A stretch of DNA of 49,252 nt from Thermoanaerobacteraceae bacterium (GCA_017656305.1 JACDOG010000016.1:1-49252), one strand, 5' to 3'. Numbered from the stretch's first letter, positions 7,660 to 15,986 are shown. Numbers and translations: made by a program. Notes: generated from the letters alone by a model not told the origin.

Positions 7660-8822
7660 TGGAGCAGGTATTACTCATCCGTTACGGTGAAATCAGCTTA
7701 AAAGGGAAAAACAGGCACCAGTTTGAAAGGCGGCTGCTGCAAAACGTGAAAGATGCACTAAAGGGCCTGGAACCCAGGCGTATTGAACTGGCCTACGGGC
7801 GTATGTACGTTCCGCTTAAAGAAAATGCTGAGGCAGTAATTGAGCGAGTCAAGAAGGTTTTTGGCATTGTTTCCGTTAGTGTGGCGGCAGTGGTTCCGCT
7901 GGAAATTGAAGCCATTTGTGAAGCGGCATTGCAGCAGTTTAACCAGGTTAAAGAAGGTGAGACCTTCAAGGTGGAAACACAGCGTCCGTACAAGCAGTTT
8001 CCGCTGCAGTCGCCGGAGATAAGCAGGCGAGTAGGGGGTTACCTCCTCAAAAATACGGGTAACTGGAAGGTGGATGTCCACAATCCGGACGTGACCGTCA
8101 ATGTGGAGGTGCGTCAGGAAGGAGCATACGTATACACCAACAAAATACCGTGCCTCGGAGGCTTGCCGGTGGGTACCACCGGGCGGGCGGTGCTGCTGTT
8201 GTCCGGCGGCATCGACAGCCCGGTTGCCGGTTGGATGGGCATGAAACGCGGCTTGGAAATAGTGGGGCTGCACTTTCACAGCTTTCCTTTTACCAGCGAG
8301 CGGTCCAAAGAAAAGGTTATCGACCTGGCACGGAAAATCAGTGCCTACAGCGGCAAGGTTAAGCTATATGTAAACCATTTTACGGAGATTCAAAAGGCTA
8401 TTCGCAAGAACTGTCCGGAACAGTATTATGTTACTATTATGCGGCGCATGATGTTTCGCATTGCTGACCGCATTTGCAGGCAGGAAGAGGCGAAAGCCAT
8501 CGTTACGGGAGAAAGTTTGGGACAGGTGGCGAGCCAGACGCTGGAAAGCATGGGTGTGATTAATGAAGTGACCAAGATACCCGTTTTGCGGCCGCTGATT
8601 GCTTTAGACAAATTGGAGATTATTGACTATGCGCAGAAAATAGACACCTATGATATTTCCATCCAGCCCTACGAGGACTGCTGTACCCTGTTTGTTCCCA
8701 AACACCCGGCCATTCGGCCCAAGCTGGAACCGGTACAAAAAGCAGAGGAGGCACTGGACATAGAAGGTTTGATTCAGGAATCGGTGGATAAGACGGAAGT
8801 ACTGGTTATCTATCCCGACTGA
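7659..8822 (+). CDS. thiI: tRNA 4-thiouridine synthase ThiI
   Basis: A 387-residue enzyme that adenylates U8 of tRNA and inserts sulfur to form 4-thiouridine. N-terminal ferredoxin-like and THUMP region (about 1-165), which binds the tRNA acceptor end; then the PP-loop ATP pyrophosphatase motif LLSGGIDSPVAGWM (about 179-192); and conserved ATGESLGQVASQTLES-type text, here as VTGESLGQVASQTLESM. The C-terminus stops after EDCCTLFVPKHPAIRP, so the rhodanese domain of the E. coli enzyme is absent. This is the short form found in Firmicutes, whose sulfur comes from the adjacent desulfurase. Start ATG 7659 overlaps the upstream stop by one base. Confidence 0.95.
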   Translation: MEQVLLIRYGEISLKGKNRHQFERRLLQNVKDALKGLEPRRIELAYGRMYVPLKENAEAVIERVKKVFGIVSVSVAAVVPLEIEAICEAALQQFNQVKEGETFKVETQRPYKQFPLQSPEISRRVGGYLLKNTGNWKVDVHNPDVTVNVEVRQEGAYVYTNKIPCLGGLPVGTTGRAVLLLSGGIDSPVAGWMGMKRGLEIVGLHFHSFPFTSERSKEKVIDLARKISAYSGKVKLYVNHFTEIQKAIRKNCPEQYYVTIMRRMMFRIADRICRQEEAKAIVTGESLGQVASQTLESMGVINEVTKIPVLRPLIALDKLEIIDYAQKIDTYDISIQPYEDCCTLFVPKHPAIRPKLEPVQKAEEALDIEGLIQESVDKTEVLVIYPD

Positions 8823-8836
8823 TTAAGGTGAACATG

Positions 8837-10009
8837 ATGCCAAGATATTTTTGCCCCCGAGTCGTAACCGGGGAGGGAGAGGAAAGGAAAAACGTCATAC
8901 TGGAAATTGCCGGCGGCCTCATTTCCGAACTCCGGTGGGGCGTGCCGCTGGCAACTGCCGGGGAGGCCGTAATTTTGCCAGAGGGGACCACCGTGCTGCC
9001 CGGGTTGATTGACTGTCACATTCACCTGGCCTTGGATGGGGTGGACTTTTACCGGTCCCTGGAACGCTGGGGCGCTGAGGAAAAATGGCGCCCGCAGTTG
9101 GAAAGCCAGCTTCAAGATATATTGGCAGCGGGTATTGTCGCTGTCAGGGACGGTAGCGACAAGGCGGGAATTGGCCTCAGGGCCAAGGGCCTGTCGGTGT
9201 TAAAACCGGATATTGTGGCCTGCGGCCAGGCTATTTACCGCGAAGGACGTTACGGTTCCTTCCTTGGCCCCGGTATCAGTGACATCGACCAGGTGGTGGA
9301 ATTTTTGGACCGGATGGCGGCGGCCGGCATTGACCAGGTGAAGGTGGTGGTTTCGGGTATTGTCAGCTTCTGCCAGTATGGTAAGGTGGGTGATCCCCAG
9401 TTTGACCGCCAATTTCTTACCGCTGTGGTCCGGGAAGCTCGCAGCAGGGGTCTTGCGGTCATGGCCCATGCCAGTGGTGCGGAAGCGGTAGATATGGCTG
9501 TGGATGCCGGTGTGGATTCCGTGGAGCACGGTTTTTTTGTGCGTGAGGAAACTCTTAGGAAAATGGCCGAACGGGGCACGGTTTGGGTGCCCACGGTAAT
9601 TGCCGCCGCCGGCCGGCTGGATTGCAACCGTCCTGAGGAGAAAAGGGAAGTGGTGGAGCGGACTGTCTGCCAGCACCTGGAGGCGGTCAGCCGGGCTCAT
9701 GATATGGGTGTCACTATAGCAGTGGGGACCGATGCCGGCGCACCCGGTGTGCCTCATGGCAAGAGTTTTGTTCGGGAAGCCGGGTGCCTGCAACAGGCGG
9801 GATTAAGCAATAAGGAGGTAATCAGGGCAGCTACATCCCTGGGAGCACGTACGCTTGGGTTGTTGGATTTGGGGAATATACAACCGGGTAAAGCTGCCAG
9901 TTTTATAGCCGTTCGGGGGGACCCGTTGCGGGAGCTGGCGGCCCTGAAGCGGGTGGTCCTGGTTTACCACCGCGGGAGGAAAGTTTTCAACAAACTTGCA
10001 GAATGTTAA
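8837..10009 (+). CDS. Metal-dependent amidohydrolase (imidazolonepropionase-like)
   Basis: A 390-residue enzyme of the amidohydrolase superfamily, with a TIM-barrel metallohydrolase core flanked by a small beta-sandwich. The metal site is visible: DCHIHLALDG (HxH on strand 1), a lysine in QVKVVVSG, histidines in VMAHASG and SVEHGFF, and the catalytic Asp in VGTDAGAPG. The C-terminal LGLLDLGNIQPGKAASFIAV is the typical closing strand of imidazolonepropionase, prolidase-like and related members. Starts at GTG 8828, ATG 8834 or ATG 8837 are all possible; AAGGTGA at 8825-8831 favours 8837. It follows thiI by 14 bases, so it may be cotranscribed. The substrate is unknown. Members hydrolyse imidazolonepropionate, dipeptides or organophosphates, and nothing nearby (no hut genes) narrows this. 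Confidence 0.8.
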   Translation: MPRYFCPRVVTGEGEERKNVILEIAGGLISELRWGVPLATAGEAVILPEGTTVLPGLIDCHIHLALDGVDFYRSLERWGAEEKWRPQLESQLQDILAAGIVAVRDGSDKAGIGLRAKGLSVLKPDIVACGQAIYREGRYGSFLGPGISDIDQVVEFLDRMAAAGIDQVKVVVSGIVSFCQYGKVGDPQFDRQFLTAVVREARSRGLAVMAHASGAEAVDMAVDAGVDSVEHGFFVREETLRKMAERGTVWVPTVIAAAGRLDCNRPEEKREVVERTVCQHLEAVSRAHDMGVTIAVGTDAGAPGVPHGKSFVREAGCLQQAGLSNKEVIRAATSLGARTLGLLDLGNIQPGKAASFIAVRGDPLRELAALKRVVLVYHRGRKVFNKLAEC

Positions 10010-10041
10010 TACCTAATCTAGCGAAGGATTAGAAAAAGTCC

Positions 10042-10155
10042 ATGTTCAGCTCCATGGACAGCTTTATTATGATTGCCGTGCCGCTGTTTATCTTGGCCGG
10101 TATCTTGAAGGATGAAGGTGGTGTTGCAGCGTCCATGGTGAGAAGGGATATTTAA
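10042..10155 (+). pseudogene. Remnant of a TRAP transporter large permease (DctM-like)
   Basis: The frame ATG 10042 to TAA 10153 encodes MFSSMDSFIMIAVPLFILAG followed by a short tail. This matches the conserved DctM segment (typically SxDSFPLLAIPLFILAG) of tripartite C4-dicarboxylate/TRAP permeases. Only 37 of the roughly 430 residues remain, there is a stop (TAG 10030) just before, and no companion DctP or DctQ gene exists. It sits directly before glycerate kinase, so it is most simply the scar of a deleted TRAP importer for glycerate or a related 2-hydroxyacid. Confidence 0.55.
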
Positions 10156-10169
10156 GGGAGGTGGAACAA

Positions 10170-11330
10170 GTGCGTGTAATGCTTGCTCCCGATTCTTTCA
10201 AGGGCAGCCTGTCGGCGGTACAGGTGGCGGACATTATGGAACAGGCGGTGCGGGATATTTTTCCCGAAGCGGCTTTTGTGAAAATTCCCCTGGCGGACGG
10301 GGGAGAGGGTACGGTTGATGCGCTGGTTGCTGCCACAGGCGGCAGGAAGGTGCCGGCTGTCGTGAAAGATCCCTTGGGGCGGGAGGTTAAGAGTTTTTTC
10401 GGTATTTTAGGTGATGGCAATACCGCCGTAGTGGAAATGGCGGCGGCGTCGGGGATAACTTTACTCCGTGAAGAAGAAAAAAACCCGTTGGTAGCTACTA
10501 CCTACGGTACGGGACAGCTTATCAGGGCTGCCCTGGATGAGGGTTGCACCAAGATTATTATTGGCATAGGCGGCAGTGCCACCAACGACGGGGGCGCGGG
10601 TATGGCCCAGGCGCTGGGAGTGAAACTGCTGGATGCCCGGGGTGAGGAACTGGAACCGGGAGGTGCCGCCCTGCTGAACCTGAAAACAATTGATGTTTCC
10701 GGTCTGGATAAAAGACTGGAAAAAGTGGAAATCGAAGTAGCCTGTGATGTGGACAATCCTTTATGTGGTCCTGATGGTGCCAGTGCTGTGTACGGGCCGC
10801 AGAAGGGTGCTGGGCCCGAGGCGGTGGAACTGCTTGACCGGGCTTTGCGGAACTTTGCTATCGTGCTGCAGCGGGACTTGGCCGTTTCTGTTGCTGATGT
10901 TCCCGGAGCAGGCGCGGCCGGCGGGCTGGGTGCAGGATTGCTGGCCTTTTTGCAGGGACAGTTAAAACCGGGTATTGATATCGTACTCCAGGCAACCGGC
11001 TTTGCTGACAGGGTGAAAAACTGCGACCTGGTATTTACCGGTGAGGGAAGGATAGACAGGCAGACTGCTCATGGTAAGGCACCGGTGGGCGTGGCCAGAG
11101 AGGCGAAAAAATACGGCCTGCCGGTTGTTGCTTTTGCTGGCGTACTGGGCGAAGGTTATGAAGCGGTGTACGACAAGGGCATCGATGCGGTAATAGCCAG
11201 TGTGCAGCAGGCTACGGACCTGTCCACTGCACTGGACAGGGCAGCTGACTGGTTGTTTGCCAGTGTGCAGCGGGCAATGCGGCTGATTAGCATCGGAACC
11301 GTTATTGGCGGAAAGGCTAACAAAAATTAG
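10170..11330 (+). CDS. Glycerate kinase
   Basis: A 386-residue kinase of the GlxK/GarK family, which phosphorylates D-glycerate with ATP to phosphoglycerate (2-phosphoglycerate in characterised GarK/GlxK members). The start APDSFKGSLSA, PLADGGEGTVDALV, IIGIGGSATNDGGAGMAQALG and LVFTGEGRIDRQTAHGKAP are the diagnostic blocks. GTG 10170 is chosen over GTG 10161 because AGGGAGG ends 8 bases upstream. The next gene, a D-2-hydroxyacid dehydrogenase 115 bases on, would interconvert hydroxypyruvate or glyoxylate with glycerate or glycolate. Together with the upstream TRAP scar, this marks a glycerate-use module. Confidence 0.9.
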   Translation: MRVMLAPDSFKGSLSAVQVADIMEQAVRDIFPEAAFVKIPLADGGEGTVDALVAATGGRKVPAVVKDPLGREVKSFFGILGDGNTAVVEMAAASGITLLREEEKNPLVATTYGTGQLIRAALDEGCTKIIIGIGGSATNDGGAGMAQALGVKLLDARGEELEPGGAALLNLKTIDVSGLDKRLEKVEIEVACDVDNPLCGPDGASAVYGPQKGAGPEAVELLDRALRNFAIVLQRDLAVSVADVPGAGAAGGLGAGLLAFLQGQLKPGIDIVLQATGFADRVKNCDLVFTGEGRIDRQTAHGKAPVGVAREAKKYGLPVVAFAGVLGEGYEAVYDKGIDAVIASVQQATDLSTALDRAADWLFASVQRAMRLISIGTVIGGKANKN

Positions 11331-11334
11331 TGGT

Positions 11335-11415
11335 GTTAACTTGAAGATGATGAAAAAGCTTAAAGCGACCCAAAGACACTGGGGTTCTACGATTGCAAAT
11401 ATGATTTAAGTTAAC
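11335..11415 (+). promoter_or_regulatory. Possible structured leader between glycerate kinase and the dehydrogenase
   Basis: GTTAACTT (11335-11342) and AAGTTAAC (11408-11415) are perfect complements enclosing 65 bases, which contain a smaller ACCC/GGGGT hairpin. The closing helix ends 30 bases before the ATG of the next gene. No known RNA class is recognised, and there is no T-run. Confidence 0.25.
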
Positions 11416-11445
11416 AGAACTCAAAAATTTTGCGGGGTGATAAAT

Positions 11446-12432
11446 ATGCAGCCCAAGGTTTTTGTGACGCGAGCGCTACCTGAAGAAGGACTAAACATCT
11501 TGCGGGAAGTGGCTGAGGTTAAGGTCTGGGAAGAGGAACTGCCGCCACCCCGGGAAGTCCTGTTGCAGGAAACGGCAGCAGTGGATGGTCTGCTGTCCCT
11601 GCTTACCGATAGAGTAGACGCTGAGCTGATGGACAGGGCTCGAAATCTAAAAGTTATCAGTAATTATGCCGTGGGTTTTGATAATATTGATATCCCCGCA
11701 GCAACCAGGCGGGGTATCATGGTCACCAACACGCCGGGAGTTTTAACTGAGACTTCCGCTGACCTGGCTTTTGCCCTTTTGATGGCCAGTGCTCGGAGAA
11801 TCGTGGAAGCGGATAAGTTTGTCCGTGCCGGCAAATGGAAGACCTGGGGTCCCATGCTGATGCTGGGCAGGGATGTCTACGGGGCGACGCTGGGAATTGT
11901 CGGTTTGGGCCGTATAGGCTACGCAGTGGCCAAGCGCGCCAGGGGTTTTGATATGCGAGTGCTGTATTACAGTAGAAACAGAAATGAACAAGCGGAGCGG
12001 GAATTGGGCCTGGAATATGCCGAACTGGACAGGTTACTCAAAGAATCCGACTTTGTCAGCCTTCATGTACCGCTGACAGCAAATACCAGACATCTTATCA
12101 ATAAAGAAACCCTGGGATTAATGAAAAAAACCGCAATTCTTATCAATACTTCCAGGGGACCTGTCGTGGACGAAAAAGCCCTGTATGAAGCTCTGGTCAA
12201 CGGTGACATAGCAGGTGCGGGCCTGGACGTGACGGACCCTGAACCGCCGGAAATGGATAATCCCCTGCTCCAACTGGACAACGTCACTATCCTGCCGCAC
12301 ATTGGCAGTGCAAGTGTTGCCACCAGAACCAGGATGGCGACCATTGCGGCGCGAAATCTGGTTGCAGGTCTTAAGGGAGAGGTTCCCGAGCATCTCGTAA
12401 ATAAGGAAGTGTTGGAAAAACTGCAAAAATAA
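11446..12432 (+). CDS. D-2-hydroxyacid dehydrogenase (glyoxylate/hydroxypyruvate reductase)
   Basis: A 328-residue NAD(P)-dependent D-isomer-specific dehydrogenase. The catalytic domain is split around a Rossmann fold whose nucleotide loop is [20 protein letters not shown] at about 147-166. Catalytic residues are visible as Arg in [11 protein letters not shown], Glu in [15 protein letters not shown] and His in [12 protein letters not shown]. The HIGSA motif and the PEPP stretch resemble hyperthermophile glyoxylate reductase and human GRHPR. ATG 11446 follows GCGGGGTG by 6 bases. Next to glycerate kinase, it probably reduces hydroxypyruvate to D-glycerate or glyoxylate to glycolate. Confidence 0.88.
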   Translation: MQPKVFVTRALPEEGLNILREVAEVKVWEEELPPPREVLLQETAAVDGLLSLLTDRVDAELMDRARNLKVISNYAVGFDNIDIPAATRRGIMVTNTPGVLTETSADLAFALLMASARRIVEADKFVRAGKWKTWGPMLMLGRDVYGATLGIVGLGRIGYAVAKRARGFDMRVLYYSRNRNEQAERELGLEYAELDRLLKESDFVSLHVPLTANTRHLINKETLGLMKKTAILINTSRGPVVDEKALYEALVNGDIAGAGLDVTDPEPPEMDNPLLQLDNVTILPHIGSASVATRTRMATIAARNLVAGLKGEVPEHLVNKEVLEKLQK

Positions 12433-12473
12433 ACTTGAGCTAAATGGGGTAAGCTATTCCTGAGGTGATATTT

Positions 12474-12596
12474 ATGGCAAAGGATACGCAGCAAAATCAG
12501 GATAGGCGAACCCGAGTCAGGCAGGAAGACATTAATGACATTAACGAGCACAGGAAAATCCTTGACCCGGAACGGGGACCGGAGAATAAAAAATAG
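12474..12596 (+). CDS. Small hydrophilic protein (40 aa)
   Basis: ATG 12474 to TAG 12594-12596, with TGAGGTGA 6 bases upstream. The 40-residue product is highly charged and ends RKILDPERGPENKK. It has no hydrophobic segment or cysteine. It lies 41 bases after the dehydrogenase gene and ends 9 bases before the converging GH18-SLH gene. No family is recognised; a DNA-binding or spore-associated small protein is conceivable, but unsupported. Confidence 0.5.
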   Translation: MAKDTQQNQDRRTRVRQEDINDINEHRKILDPERGPENKK

Positions 12597-12605
12597 GAGC
12601 CGTTT

Positions 12606-14162
12606 TCAGGCTCCCATTTTTATTGCCCTGGCCAGTATGGCGCTGAATTCAGCCCGGGTTACCGGGGCTTGCGGCTTAAAGGTTCCGTCGGGATACCCGG
12701 TCAATAGGCCGTGCCCCTGGAGGGAAACTACGGCAGTATAAGCCCAGTGGCCGTCAGCCAGATCGGGAAAGCTTTTACCTGCTTTCTCAGGGACTGCCAG
12801 TACCCGGTGCAGTAGTACCGCTAGTTCCGCCCGGGTAATCGAACTGTCCGGCCGAAAGGTATTGTCGGCATAACCGCTGACGATACCGCCGGAGGCGGCT
12901 GCCAGAATTGTGTCGTATGCCCAGTGGTCCTGGGAAATATCCTTGAAGGGGTTGTTTCTTCCTGGAGGCAAACCCAACCAGCGGACTAGTACGGCGGTAG
13001 CTTCGGCCCGTGAAATGGACTGGTCGGGTTTGAAGGTGTGGTCCTGGTACCCTGCTACCAGCCCCAACCGGTACAGGTATTCTATTTCTTTGGCCGCCCA
13101 GTGCTTGGCGATATCGGTGAATAAACGTTCAATTCCTCTGTTGGCAGTATTCTCCTGCTCTTTTTCATTGATTACTGCCCGGAACCGCCTGTAAGTTTCC
13201 CAGAATGCCGGGTCTTCCAGTCCCAGGCGCCAGCAGGCAGTCCCAGCCAAATTATATTTTTCCATCAGGCCCAATTTGGTCCCCAGGCTGTTGGCATCTT
13301 CGTACCATACCTGATGGCGGTTACCGTCTGCGTCCACAAAATCCAGGTACGGAGATTGGGCTTCCGCGTCCCATTTTGGCTGTTCCATATAATTGGCGGC
13401 AATATTTAAGGCCCCTTTGTAGCTAATTTCCTTGACACGACGGCCGTTTATCCACCAGCGGCCGTAAAAAGGCAATCCCAAAACCAGTTTTTCCCGGGGT
13501 ATCTTTTGCGACAGGGTTTTTATTACCTGTTCCACCCACGGTAATGCGGCCACGGGACCCGGTGTTTCCCAGTGCTGGTCATAAGTCATGACTACAATGT
13601 AGTCGGCTATTTCTGCCAATGTTTCATAGTCATAGGCCTGTGCCCAACCTGTGCCGGGCAATACTTCCGTAGCAGGTAAGGCTATTGATAAAGTTTTACC
13701 TAACTTATGTAACTCAGCCGCCATCTGCCCGGCAAACCGGTTAAAGAGCTGTTTGTCCTCAACGGGGATATTTTCCAGGTCCAGGTTGATTCCGTCTAGC
13801 TTGTGCTGTTGGACTGCCGCCACCACCTGCGCAATTATCTCTTGCGAGCGGGACAGGGCGTTGTGCCCGGCTGTTTTGTTAAAGTGATTGCTGATAAACG
13901 GAACAACCCTTAACCCCATGTCATGGGCCCGGGTGATAAATTCCTGATTTATCCTGATGCTGAGGCTTCCGTCGGCGTTAATATCGAAATATCCAGGCAT
14001 TACGATATCTAACTGGTCTTGTAGCGGTTTTAACTGTTCCAGGTCTTTGGTGGCTGTTTGGCCAAAAAGATATGTAATGCTTAACGGGCTTTGTGCTGCT
14101 GCCGGTACCATCTGAGTCGCTAACAAGAAAAGAATTATTACTACGGTTAATACACGTTTCAA
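12606..14162 (-). CDS. Glycosyl hydrolase family 18 protein with three SLH domains
   Basis: A 518-residue secreted wall protein. After a signal peptide (KRVLTVVIILFLLATQ, cleaved near AAA-QSP) comes a GH18 barrel (about 28-325) with the catalytic motif DGINLDLEN, in which the Glu is the acid/base, and later MTYDQHWETPGP and LGLPFYGRWW. This is the YaaH/YdhD-type peptidoglycan or cortex-fragment hydrolase group. Three SLH repeats follow (about 345-515), each with the HWAxxxI/V start and the GYxDxTFxPxxxxTRAE core, anchoring the protein to pyruvylated secondary wall polymer. Three consecutive TTG codons (14168, 14165, 14162) can start it; AAAGGGGA fits the last best. Its GH18 domain is clearly related to the protein encoded at 18114-19028. 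Confidence 0.88.
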   Translation of the reverse strand: MKRVLTVVIILFLLATQMVPAAAQSPLSITYLFGQTATKDLEQLKPLQDQLDIVMPGYFDINADGSLSIRINQEFITRAHDMGLRVVPFISNHFNKTAGHNALSRSQEIIAQVVAAVQQHKLDGINLDLENIPVEDKQLFNRFAGQMAAELHKLGKTLSIALPATEVLPGTGWAQAYDYETLAEIADYIVVMTYDQHWETPGPVAALPWVEQVIKTLSQKIPREKLVLGLPFYGRWWINGRRVKEISYKGALNIAANYMEQPKWDAEAQSPYLDFVDADGNRHQVWYEDANSLGTKLGLMEKYNLAGTACWRLGLEDPAFWETYRRFRAVINEKEQENTANRGIERLFTDIAKHWAAKEIEYLYRLGLVAGYQDHTFKPDQSISRAEATAVLVRWLGLPPGRNNPFKDISQDHWAYDTILAAASGGIVSGYADNTFRPDSSITRAELAVLLHRVLAVPEKAGKSFPDLADGHWAYTAVVSLQGHGLLTGYPDGTFKPQAPVTRAEFSAILARAIKMGA

Positions 14163-14469
14163 CAACAATCCCCTTTCACATGTGATTTTTGATGTTCATC
14201 TAATTCCACCTGTGAAGGGGATTACCTTTCGGAAATAAAAACCAAAAGCACGGGCATGGTGCTTTGGGTTAGTGATAGCTATTAAGTTATTGTTGCTGCT
14301 GTTGTACCTGTTGAATTTGCTGAAATTGCTGCTGCGGCTAGTTGTTGACCTGCGGTTCTGCTGCTGTCCTTGCTGTTGTTTTGTTACCGATGTTTGATAC
14401 CGGAACTATTTTAAAAAGTTTAATCAAAAAATAAAAAGCACCCGGCAAATGGGTGCGCAATGTCGGTAT
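14163..14469. other. Intergenic region with degenerate Gln-rich reading frame
   Basis: It holds a weak hairpin (AAAGCAC/GTGCTTT near 14246-14267), the mgtE terminator, and on the minus strand a Gln-rich stretch. In one frame it begins at a TTG just after the terminator, meets TAG near 14334, and continues PQQQFQQIQQVQQQQQ to a TAA at 14287-14289. I see no ribosome-binding site. It is best read as a decayed small Q-rich gene or low-complexity DNA. Confidence 0.3.
14430..14456 (-). terminator. Rho-independent terminator after mgtE
   Basis: On the minus strand GCACCC and GGGTGC form a 6-bp stem followed by TTTTTATTTTTT. It lies just downstream of the mgtE stop. Confidence 0.7.
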
Positions 14470-15813
14470 TCACAATAAGCGGTTCATAAACAGGGTGGCT
14501 GTGGAGAAATAAATGGTAAGACCAAGGATGTCGTTTATGGTGGTAATGAACGGCCCCGAGGCCACGGCGGGATCAATGTTTAGTAAATCCAGTATCATTG
14601 GTATAACTGCGCCTGCCAGGGTGGCCACAAGCAAGGTAGCCCACAGGGAAAAACCGATGACAAAACCCAAATAGGGATTGCTCTGCCACAGGTATGCCAC
14701 GCCGGCAATCAATAATCCGCAGGTAGTGCCAATAATTAAGCCCGTTGAAGCCTCACGCCGAATGATACGAAATACGTCTTGCTTGGTAAACTTTCCTAAA
14801 GCCAAACCCCGAACTACTACCGCCAGTGACTGGGTACCGGTATTGCCGGCCATATCGGCAATCAGGGGAATAAATGCTGCCAGAATTACAACTTGCTGCA
14901 GGGTGTTTTCAAAATAAGATATGATGTTTCCGGACAACAGGTCCACGATTAGCAGCAGCAGCAACCAGGGCAGCCGGCGCTTGGCGGACTGTATTGCCGA
15001 TACCTCCAGTTCATCCATGTTATGAATTGCCGACAACTGGCCGATATCTTCCGTTGCCTCTTCTTTTAGGACGTCCAGCACGTCATCCACAGTGACAATT
15101 CCCAGCAGTACATTGTTCTCATCTACCACCGGGACGGCCAAAAAGTCATATTTATCAATGATATACGCCACTTCTTCCTGGTCCATGGTGACCGGTACCG
15201 ACACTACGTTTTCATACATGATGTTCTCAATTTTTTCTTCCGGGTCGGCCACGATTAAATCTCTTAAAGAAAGTACTCCCACCAGGCGGTTTTTTGCATC
15301 GGTGACGTATATATAGTAGATGGTTTCCGCGTCGGGAGCAATCAAGCGCAGCTTTTTTACCGTTTCCCCGGCAGTAAAGTACTTTTTCATTGCTACGTAT
15401 TCCGTGGTCATAATGCCCCCTGCGGTTTCTTCCGGGTAGGTGAGCAGCTTGCGCAATTCCGATGCCTCGGTGGTACCCATCAAATCCAGGTACTTTTCCG
15501 CCCGCTCTTTTTTGAGATTGCCCAGCAAGTCTGCGGCGTCGTCTGAAGACATTTCGTTTAACAACTGTGATACCTGCCTGTTATCTAGCTCTTCAATCAG
15601 TACCAGCTGCTCGTCCGGTTCCAGTTCCTGAAAGATCTGCGCTAGTGCTGCGGGGTCAAGGAGACTGTAGATAACCTTTCGTTCTTCTGGCTCCAGTTCC
15701 AGCAGCAGTCGGCTTTGGTCAAAGGGCTGGATTTCTTCCAACAATTCTGCCAGTTGTTCCTTATCGTTGCTTTCAATGGCTTTGCGAAAAATGTTAATGG
15801 TTTCTGCTGTCAC
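14470..15813 (-). CDS. mgtE: Magnesium transporter MgtE
   Basis: A 447-residue Mg2+ channel/transporter. The N-terminal superhelical MgtE_N domain (about 25-130) is followed by two CBS domains (about 135-195 and 200-255) that bind Mg2+ and close the pore when internal Mg2+ is high. A linker helix and five membrane segments (about 285-447) follow, with the pore signature PLIADMAGNTGTQS. The length is standard. It starts at GTG 15813 behind AAAGGAG. Expression should be shut off by high Mg2+ through the M-box aptamer upstream (about 16063-16222) and its terminator. Between these lie a 31-codon ORF and a long hairpin overlapping the mgtE ribosome-binding site, described separately. Confidence 0.95.
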   Translation of the reverse strand: MTAETINIFRKAIESNDKEQLAELLEEIQPFDQSRLLLELEPEERKVIYSLLDPAALAQIFQELEPDEQLVLIEELDNRQVSQLLNEMSSDDAADLLGNLKKERAEKYLDLMGTTEASELRKLLTYPEETAGGIMTTEYVAMKKYFTAGETVKKLRLIAPDAETIYYIYVTDAKNRLVGVLSLRDLIVADPEEKIENIMYENVVSVPVTMDQEEVAYIIDKYDFLAVPVVDENNVLLGIVTVDDVLDVLKEEATEDIGQLSAIHNMDELEVSAIQSAKRRLPWLLLLLIVDLLSGNIISYFENTLQQVVILAAFIPLIADMAGNTGTQSLAVVVRGLALGKFTKQDVFRIIRREASTGLIIGTTCGLLIAGVAYLWQSNPYLGFVIGFSLWATLLVATLAGAVIPMILDLLNIDPAVASGPFITTINDILGLTIYFSTATLFMNRLL

Positions 15814-15819
15814 CGCGTT

Positions 15820-15915
15820 TCACTCCTTTCTCGGAAGATGATAAAAATGGAAAGCACTATTTACTTGTGTTACGTGATGCACGCGTATATAATAATCGCC
15901 CTCTTCACTTTCCAT
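15820..15915 (-). CDS. Putative mgtE leader peptide (31 aa)
   Basis: ATG 15915-15913 to TGA 15822-15820, preceded by a perfect GGGAGGTGAT. The product starts MESEEGDYYIRVHHV, with four acidic residues in the first seven, and its last codons overlap the AAAGGAG used by mgtE. It lies between the riboswitch terminator and mgtE, so it is made only from read-through transcripts. The entire frame is within a 29-bp hairpin whose arms contain this ORF's ribosome-binding site and part of that of mgtE. A regulatory role like that of enterobacterial MgtL is inferred, not shown. Confidence 0.6.
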   Translation of the reverse strand: MESEEGDYYIRVHHVTQVNSAFHFYHLPRKE

Positions 15916-15936
15916 CTTTATCACCTCCCGAGAAAG
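15826..15936 (-). promoter_or_regulatory. Long mgtE-leader hairpin sequestering ribosome-binding sites
   Basis: Arms 15826-15854 and 15908-15936 are complementary over 29 positions. The three non-identical positions all become G-U wobbles in the minus-strand transcript and A-C mismatches in the other, so the structure is suited to RNA in the mgtE direction. The loop is 53 nt. The upstream arm includes the GGGAGGTGAT of the leader ORF, and the downstream arm reaches into the AAAGGAG before mgtE. Confidence 0.7.
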
Positions 15937-15943
15937 AAGCATC

Positions 15944-15972
15944 AAAAAAGCCTTTCACAACAAGTGAAAGGC
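15944..15972 (-). terminator. Riboswitch-controlled terminator of the M-box leader
   Basis: GCCTTTCAC and GTGAAAGGC form a perfect 9-bp stem with a 5-base loop, followed by TTTTTT on the minus strand. It lies about 90 nt beyond the aptamer, the expected place for the expression platform. Confidence 0.88.
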
Positions 15973-15986
15973 GGTAATGGGCACAC

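Noticed and set aside
9200-9793. A 197-codon minus-strand frame opposite the amidohydrolase
   Set aside because: Shadow; metal-binding motifs are on the plus strand.
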